From Nocardiopsis sp. FR4 (GTDB lineage: Bacteria; Actinomycetota; Actinomycetes; Streptosporangiales; Streptosporangiaceae): a stretch of 64,000 nt of DNA. Where the stretch lies: the NCBI RefSeq assembly GCF_009830945.1, contig NZ_VWVV01000017.1, forward strand, positions 62,001-126,000. The letters are read 5' to 3'. A model generated the notes under the pieces. That model ran no database searches and was not told the DNA's origin. It worked only from the letters and a program-made list of their open reading frames with translations. Position numbers and translations under genes: made by a program. This document shows positions 59,507-64,000 of this stretch, piece by piece (position 1 is the first letter of the stretch; each line of letters begins with the position of its first letter).

Positions 59507-60619
59507 GTGACATCGTCGACAGCTTCCGAGGGCGCGGTCGAGTTCGGCCGCGCCCTCGCGGCCATCCCCAGCCCGCAGGTCAACTCCATCCCCGTCGGGC
59601 CGCTGCAGATCCACTTCTACGCGCTGTGCATCCTCGCCGGGGTCATCGTCGCGGTCCTGTGGAGCGAGCGCCGCTGGGCCGCCATGGGCGGTGAGAAGGG
59701 CACCATCATGGACATGGCCGTGTGGGCCGTGATCCTGGGCCTGATCGGCGGTCGCCTCTACCACGTCATCAGCGACGCCCAGCTCTACTTCGCCGAGGGC
59801 CGCGAACCCATCCGCGCCCTGTACGTCTGGGAGGGCGGCCTGGGCATCTGGGGCGCCATCCCCCTGGGCGCCCTGGGCGTGTGGCTGGTGGCGCGCAGGC
59901 GCGGCCTGTCCATGTCCAAACTCTCCTTCGCCATCGCCCCCACCATCCCCCTCGCCCAGGCCATCGGCCGCTGGGGCAACTACTTCAACCAGGAGCTGTT
60001 CGGCCGCCCCACCGACCTGCCCTGGGCCGTGGAGATCAGCCCCTACCCCGAGGGCCACCTGCGCCCCGGCATGGAACTGGGCGTGAGCACCTACCACCCC
60101 ACCTTCCTCTACGAGTCCCTGTGGTGCCTGCTGCTGGCGGTGCTGCTGGCCTGGGCCGGACGCCGCTACGAGCACGCCCTGGGCGGCGGACGCCTCTTCG
60201 CCCTCTACGTCATGGGCTACTGCGTCGGCCGCTTCTGGATCGAGTACCTGCGCGTGGACCCCGCCAACGACTTCCTGGGCCTGCGCCTGAACAACTGGAC
60301 CTCCGTCCTGGTCTTCCTCGGCGCGCTGGCCTACTTCCTGTGGGCCGGCCGCCGCCTGGACTCCTTCTCCACCAACGTCGTCCCGCACGGTCACGACGCC
60401 GGAACCCAGGTGTTCGGTCCCACAACCGAGGGTGAGACAGCCGACGACGGCACCGTCTACAGCGCCGTGGACGCCGAAGAGGTGCGTACCGGGACGAAGA
60501 ATCCCAGCTCGGAGGAGGCGGGGACGGAATACCATCCCAGCCCTGAGCGATCTAGTACCGAGGGCTCGACCGCGAGGGACGCCGGAGAGGGTGACGACTC
60601 CGGGGCGAGGCCCGAGTAG
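59507..60619 (+). CDS. lgt: Prolipoprotein diacylglyceryl transferase
   Basis: Attaches diacylglycerol to the lipobox Cys of prolipoproteins, 370 residues with seven membrane segments. LQIHFYALCILAGVIVAVLW, ILGLIGGRLYHVISDAQLYF (catalytic His region), YVWEGGLGIWGAIPLGALGV, and the Lgt signature AIGRWGNYFNQELFGRPTDL are clear, then RVDPANDFLGLRLNNWTSVL. The last 90 residues are a polar cytoplasmic tail (TTEGETADDGTVYSAVDAEE), longer than in Gram-negatives but usual in actinobacteria. GTG 59507 has only a weak site (GAGAG). Follows the DsbA-like gene by 48 nt. Confidence 0.95.
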   Translation: MTSSTASEGAVEFGRALAAIPSPQVNSIPVGPLQIHFYALCILAGVIVAVLWSERRWAAMGGEKGTIMDMAVWAVILGLIGGRLYHVISDAQLYFAEGREPIRALYVWEGGLGIWGAIPLGALGVWLVARRRGLSMSKLSFAIAPTIPLAQAIGRWGNYFNQELFGRPTDLPWAVEISPYPEGHLRPGMELGVSTYHPTFLYESLWCLLLAVLLAWAGRRYEHALGGGRLFALYVMGYCVGRFWIEYLRVDPANDFLGLRLNNWTSVLVFLGALAYFLWAGRRLDSFSTNVVPHGHDAGTQVFGPTTEGETADDGTVYSAVDAEEVRTGTKNPSSEEAGTEYHPSPERSSTEGSTARDAGEGDDSGARPE

Positions 60620-60738
60620 ACACAGGCAAGCCGCGTGAACCGGCCATGTCCGGACACGTGTCCGGCCGTGCCCGGACCACGTGTCCGGGCCTCCCTGTAC
60701 CTTCCGAGCAGACCACGGGTTGACGATTGAGAAAGACC

Positions 60739-61953
60739 GTGAGCACAGCTGAGTCCGGTTACGGCCGCAGGGCGCGGCGCGGCGGATCCCGCCGGGCCGA
60801 CAACGCCCACGACCGAGCCGAGGACCACGGCCGAGACCAGTACGAGGACGGCTACGACCCCGAGGAGGACTTCTCCGCGGAGTACGGCCACACCCACACC
60901 GAGCCCGTCGGGGACCCCGAGCCGGACTACGACGACTACGCGGACGACCGCGCCGGGGACGACCCCGCCGACGGGGCCGAGGACACCGGGGCCGACACCG
61001 GCGGACGCGGATCGCGCCGCAGGCGCGCCGGACGCGGATCCGGCTCCTCCCGCCGACGCGGCGGCAGCAGACGCGCCGGAGCCACCAGGGTCTCGGCCTT
61101 CTCCGCCGCCGCGATCAAGAGGGTGTCGGTCCTGGGCGACCGCCCCAACCAGATCGTGTACACCCTCGCCGAGCAGAGCAAGCGCAAGCGCGGAACCGCC
61201 CTGCTGGGCGTGCTGCTCGGCGCGTTCAGCATCGCCCTGGTCGTGCTGCTGGGGCTGCTGTCCTACCAGCTCTTCGCCGGACCCGGCGGCACCGTCGCCG
61301 GCGGCGACGAGGCGGTCGTGGCACCGCCCGAGGGGCACAGCACCCTCACCCCGGAGCTGTACCTGTCCGAGCCCAACCGCGAGGACGTCTTCGGTCCCAT
61401 CGGGGAGCGCCCCGCGGACGCCGAGCCGATGTCGGAGGACACCGTGTTCGGCTCGGTCGAGGAGATCGGCCTGGACGACATGAAGCTGGAACTGCGCCAG
61501 GGCACGGTCACCGACTCCTGCACCTCCCTGGTGTGGGGCCAGGACCTGGGCCAGAGCCTCATCGACGCCAACTGCGTCCAGGCCGCCTCGGGCCTGTACA
61601 CCGACGCCGACGAGAAGTACGTCGCGCAGTTCACCCTGTTCGACCTGGCCAACGCCGAGGCGGCCGCCGAGGTCGAGCGGGCGCTGGACCCCGCCAACGC
61701 CGAGAACGGCGCCGGGTTCCTGCTCACCCAGACCGGTGAGGAGGTCCCCGGCCTGCAGGACGGCTACAGCCAGGCCAACGCCCAGGTCATGGGCCACTAC
61801 CTGGCCGTGTACTGGGTGGCCGAGACCGACGGCTCCCCGCCCGGGGACAACACCGACATGGCGACCCTGAGCGTGGCCGCCATGAACGCCTCCCGCTACG
61901 TCTACGAGGAGGTCGTGGCGGCGGAGCAGGCCGCGGAGCAGAACGGGCAGTAG
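60739..61953 (+). CDS. Single-pass membrane protein, paralogue 1 (function unknown)
   Basis: 404 residues. The first 130 are disordered and charged (YEDGYDPEEDFSAEYGHTHT, then GSRRRRAGRGSGSSRRRGGS); one membrane segment LLGVLLGAFSIALVVLLGLL near 165; then an outer domain with PNREDVFGPIGERPADAEPM, VFGSVEEIGLDDMKLELRQG, TDSCTSLVWGQDLGQSLIDA and NCVQAASGLYTDADEKYVAQ, in which the two Cys (CTSLVWG...DANC) are spaced as in the next gene. No enzymatic motif. GTG 60739 was chosen; TTG 60727 would add four residues. It follows lgt but has no lipobox. Confidence 0.75.
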   Translation: MSTAESGYGRRARRGGSRRADNAHDRAEDHGRDQYEDGYDPEEDFSAEYGHTHTEPVGDPEPDYDDYADDRAGDDPADGAEDTGADTGGRGSRRRRAGRGSGSSRRRGGSRRAGATRVSAFSAAAIKRVSVLGDRPNQIVYTLAEQSKRKRGTALLGVLLGAFSIALVVLLGLLSYQLFAGPGGTVAGGDEAVVAPPEGHSTLTPELYLSEPNREDVFGPIGERPADAEPMSEDTVFGSVEEIGLDDMKLELRQGTVTDSCTSLVWGQDLGQSLIDANCVQAASGLYTDADEKYVAQFTLFDLANAEAAAEVERALDPANAENGAGFLLTQTGEEVPGLQDGYSQANAQVMGHYLAVYWVAETDGSPPGDNTDMATLSVAAMNASRYVYEEVVAAEQAAEQNGQ

Positions 61954-62114
61954 CCCGGTCCGGCCCCGTCACGGGCCCCGATAGGATCTCGGACAGATCG
62001 GCCCGCCCGCAGGGCCGCACCACCGGCGGCTCCGAGCCGGTCCGCCGTGCGAACGCAACCGGTCCGGCCCACCCCTGGGGTGGGCCGGACCGCATTCGAG
62101 GAAAGGTCCACTCG

Positions 62115-63164
62115 GTGTCCCCTTCTGAACCGTCGGCGTCCGGACCCGCGGGACGTCGGAGGAAGAGCAGTGAGTCCGACGGCCTCCCCGCGGGGCGCTC
62201 CCCCCAGACGGGCGGGCGCCGCCGGACCGGCGGGCGCAGGAAGAAGGAGCCCAGGCGCTTCGGCCCCCTGATCGCGATCCTGGCGGGGGCGCTGGCCGTC
62301 GCCCTGGTCGTCCTGGGCGTGGTGCTGTACACGCAGCTGGGCCAGGAGGAGGGCGGCGGACAGGCCGCCCAGCAGACCCGGCCGGTCGTCTACCGGACCA
62401 TCGACACCGGGGGCATGAACGAGGTCCTGGCCACCCGCGAGGCCGACAGCCGACCCCTCAACGAGGGCGAGCTGTTCGGCTCCCGCAACGCCGAGATCTC
62501 CAGCCAGAGCATCGACTTCACCCTGCGCGACTCCGAACTGACCGAGGACTGCGCCGCCGCCGTGTGGGGGCAGGCCGTGCGCACCGCCCTGGAGGAGGCC
62601 GACTGCACCCAGGCCGGGCGCGCCACCTACGTCTCCGACAACTACTTCGGCGTCGCGGCCGTGTTCAACCTGGCCGACGTCGAGGCCAGCCGGGCCCTGG
62701 CCGGGGCCCTGGCCGAACCGGAGGACGAGGAGGGCGAGGCCACCGGGCCCGACCCCGGCTTCGTGCTCGCCCCCTCGGGCGAGGACCCCTTCGACCGCCT
62801 GGGGCAGGGCTACAGCGCCAGCGACGCCATCGTCAGCGGCCACTACCTGGTCGTGGTGTGGGTCCAGCCCACCGACTCCGAGTCGGTGGAGGACCGGGTC
62901 AGCCTCTCCGGGCCGCTCGTGGCCCTGGCCAACGTCCGCGACCCGCTCTACCGGCGCATGGTCCAGCTCGACGGCTCCGACTCCGCCACCGAACCCGAGC
63001 AGACCACCGGCGAGGCCCCGGCCGACGGGACGGGCACGGGGGAGACCGGTACGGGGGAGACCGGTACGGGGGAGACGGGCACCGACACCACCGGCACGGG
63101 GCAGACCGGTGACGTGGGCGCGGGCACCGGCGGAACCGGCGCGGGGGAGACCGGCACCGGCTGA
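62115..63164 (+). CDS. Single-pass membrane protein, paralogue 2 (function unknown)
   Basis: 349 residues, same layout as the preceding gene: disordered basic front (GLPAGRSPQTGGRRRTGGRR), one membrane segment LIAILAGALAVALVVLGVVL near 52-71, outer domain with EGELFGSRNAEISSQSIDFT, DCAAAVWGQAVRTALEEADC (Cys pair around a helix, as in the paralogue) and NYFGVAAVFNLADVEASRAL, and a Thr/Gly/Glu-rich repetitive tail (TGTGETGTGETGTGETGTDT). GTG 62115 has GAGGAAAGG about 7 nt upstream; TAGGAT at 61982 may be the -10. The outer domain may be a small sensor or chaperone fold; this is a guess. Confidence 0.72.
   Translation: MSPSEPSASGPAGRRRKSSESDGLPAGRSPQTGGRRRTGGRRKKEPRRFGPLIAILAGALAVALVVLGVVLYTQLGQEEGGGQAAQQTRPVVYRTIDTGGMNEVLATREADSRPLNEGELFGSRNAEISSQSIDFTLRDSELTEDCAAAVWGQAVRTALEEADCTQAGRATYVSDNYFGVAAVFNLADVEASRALAGALAEPEDEEGEATGPDPGFVLAPSGEDPFDRLGQGYSASDAIVSGHYLVVVWVQPTDSESVEDRVSLSGPLVALANVRDPLYRRMVQLDGSDSATEPEQTTGEAPADGTGTGETGTGETGTGETGTDTTGTGQTGDVGAGTGGTGAGETGTG
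63033..63107 (+). repeat. 15-bp tandem repeat in the tail of paralogue 2
   Basis: Three near-identical 15-nt units start at 63033 (GGCACGGGGGAGACC, GGTACGGGGGAGACC, GGTACGGGGGAGACG), followed by two diverged ones (GGCACCGACACCACC, GGCACGGGGCAGACC). They encode the pentapeptide G-T-G-E-T and variants. Copy number is likely to vary between strains. Confidence 0.85.
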
Positions 63165-63194
63165 CCCCCGCCGCCGACGTTTCCGGGCCGCCCG

Positions 63195-64000
63195 CTACAC
63201 CGGGGCCTGGGCCGCCGCGAGCAGGTCCGCGGCCACCTCCCGCAGCTCACCGAACCGGTGCTCGGGCAGGTCCAACAGGGTGTGCCCGGACGCCCACCAC
63301 GGCGCCGCCGCCACCGCCTGGCGCGCGGTGCGCTTGTTGATCGGGCTCTCCCGCCACGCCGCGACCTCCACCAGACCGGTCCGCAGCGTCGCGGTGAGCC
63401 TTCCGTGCGCCCGCTCCTGCACGTGCGTCAGCAGCCGCTCCACCGCCGAGTCCGGCTCCGGCCCCCGGGCCAGCCGCACCGCCGTCAGGTCGGGCGCACC
63501 GAACCCGCGCAGGAACCGCACCCCGAACCGCGGCTCCACCAGAGCCCGCAACCGCCGCTGGCCCGCCCCGTCGCGCACCCACGCCGACGAGGAGGGCACC
63601 AGCACGTACACCTCCTCCCCGGGGGCGGCCAGCGCGGCGCGCGCCGCCAACCGCTCCCACCCGCCGGTGAGGTTGACCACCGCGCACCCGCCGCCCGAGG
63701 GCGCCCCCATCCACGTCGACAGGCGCACCCGGCCCGACTCCGCCACCTCCCGGGGCCAGGCGCCCACCAGGGTCAGGTCCGCCCCGCCGCCCCGCTCCCG
63801 GTCCTCCCGGTCCCGGGCCACCCGCTCCAGGGCGGCGCGGGCACGGTCGGCGTCCAACCCGCCCCGGGCCTCCTTGGCGTTGGCTCCCTGGCTGTAGACC
63901 CGGGCCGCCTCCTCCGTGCCGCCGGGCAGCGTGCGCGCCAGGGGCCGCAGCACGTACAGGTCCGAGGCCGCGCCGATCGACTCCGCCCCGTGGTAGCGGT
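63195..64000 (-). CDS. Unrecognised protein, 5'-truncated by the window edge
   Basis: The frame is open from the window edge (near 63998) to the stop at 63195, so at least 267 codons are visible and the start lies outside; GTG 63953 is only an internal possibility, since the coding-like sequence continues upstream (YHGAESIGAASDLYVLRPLA). The visible part has SQGANAKEARGGLDADRARA, a strand-like LTLVGAWPREVAESGRVRLS, NLTGGWERLAARAALAAPGE, YVLVPSSSAWVRDGAGQRRL and RESPINKRTARQAVAAAPWW. No membrane segment, no metal site recognised. I cannot assign a family. It is convergent with the membrane-protein gene at 62115, 30 nt away. Confidence 0.6.
   Translation of the reverse strand, partial: RYHGAESIGAASDLYVLRPLARTLPGGTEEAARVYSQGANAKEARGGLDADRARAALERVARDREDRERGGGADLTLVGAWPREVAESGRVRLSTWMGAPSGGGCAVVNLTGGWERLAARAALAAPGEEVYVLVPSSSAWVRDGAGQRRLRALVEPRFGVRFLRGFGAPDLTAVRLARGPEPDSAVERLLTHVQERAHGRLTATLRTGLVEVAAWRESPINKRTARQAVAAAPWWASGHTLLDLPEHRFGELREVAADLLAAAQAPV

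Noticed and set aside
57380-60535. 1051-codon open frame on the minus strand across trpA's end, the homopolymer tract and the lgt region
   Set aside because: It runs through poly-G/C and opposite three certain genes; low-complexity translation only.
60642-60690. Repeated CACGTGTCCGG sequence between lgt and the next gene as an operator
   Set aside because: Copies ACACGTGTCCGG and CCACGTGTCCGG overlap a likely lgt terminator region and show no clean inverted symmetry with a promoter; noted only as a weak direct repeat.

Overview
The window is chromosomal DNA of a high-GC actinomycete, most like Nocardiopsis or another member of the Streptosporangiales. Signs are the strong G/C bias at third codon positions, frequent GTG starts, F420 enzymes (LLM oxidoreductase, F420:NADPH reductase), a mycothiol-type DinB protein, the actinobacterial HisA/TrpF-type enzyme PriA, and many probable leaderless transcripts. 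No insertion sequence, phage, CRISPR array, tRNA or rRNA was seen.

Layout. 1-5.2 kb: a biotin-dependent acyl-CoA carboxylase (beta subunit cut by the window edge, then alpha), an isovaleryl-type acyl-CoA dehydrogenase and a TetR regulator, suggesting branched-chain acyl-CoA (leucine-type) breakdown. 5.3-8.6 kb: a hypothetical gene, then a leftward MFS sugar transporter and GH1 beta-glucosidase pair. 8.7-11.5 kb: a DrrAB-like ABC exporter and a PadR regulator, linked by a shared palindromic operator seen four times. 11.5-15 kb: an acyl-CoA oxidase, a solitary pyruvyl-transferase-family protein and an XRE regulator. 15.3-18.8 kb: three leftward peptide hydrolases (DppA-type D-aminopeptidase, M20 peptidase, LD-carboxypeptidase) that look like a peptidoglycan-peptide salvage set. 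18.9-20.9 kb: methionine aminopeptidase, a small conserved protein and F420:NADPH reductase. 20.9-23.3 kb: three small secreted proteins, two of them tandem paralogues with an aerolysin/ETX-like strand pattern, one with a beta/gamma-crystallin look, followed by about 0.6 kb of non-coding DNA. 23.3-29 kb: LLM oxidoreductase, panB, a drug-type MFS, and the nitric oxide pair nsrR/hmp with an NsrR-like box. 29-39.2 kb: dnaE1, a PadR regulator, DinB, a small membrane protein, long-chain acyl-CoA ligase, YbaK, a Lon-N-domain protein and ferritin. 39.4-45 kb: the histidine operon hisD-hisC-hisB-(small membrane protein)-hisH-priA-hisF. 45-51 kb: a secreted peptidoglycan-binding protein, a heterodimeric ABC exporter with one degenerate ATP site, and a SIS-domain protein. 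51-57.5 kb: hisI, two tryptophan-locus membrane proteins, two CD225/dispanin proteins around a DUF2752 protein, then trpC, a leader-peptide/hairpin element and trpBA. trpE and trpF are not seen here. 57.5-64 kb: an extreme G/C homopolymer tract, a MauE/DoxX-like protein, a DsbA-like protein, lgt, two paralogous single-pass membrane proteins and the end of an unrecognised gene.

Main points of interest: the tandem secreted aerolysin-like pair; a conserved Arg replaced by Gln in PriA; a trp leader peptide ending in Trp-Leu with a hairpin between trpC and trpB; ten genes whose -10 element sits 6-8 nt before the start codon (leaderless mRNAs), which also settles some start choices; and a repeated PadR-type operator that also flanks a decayed gene.
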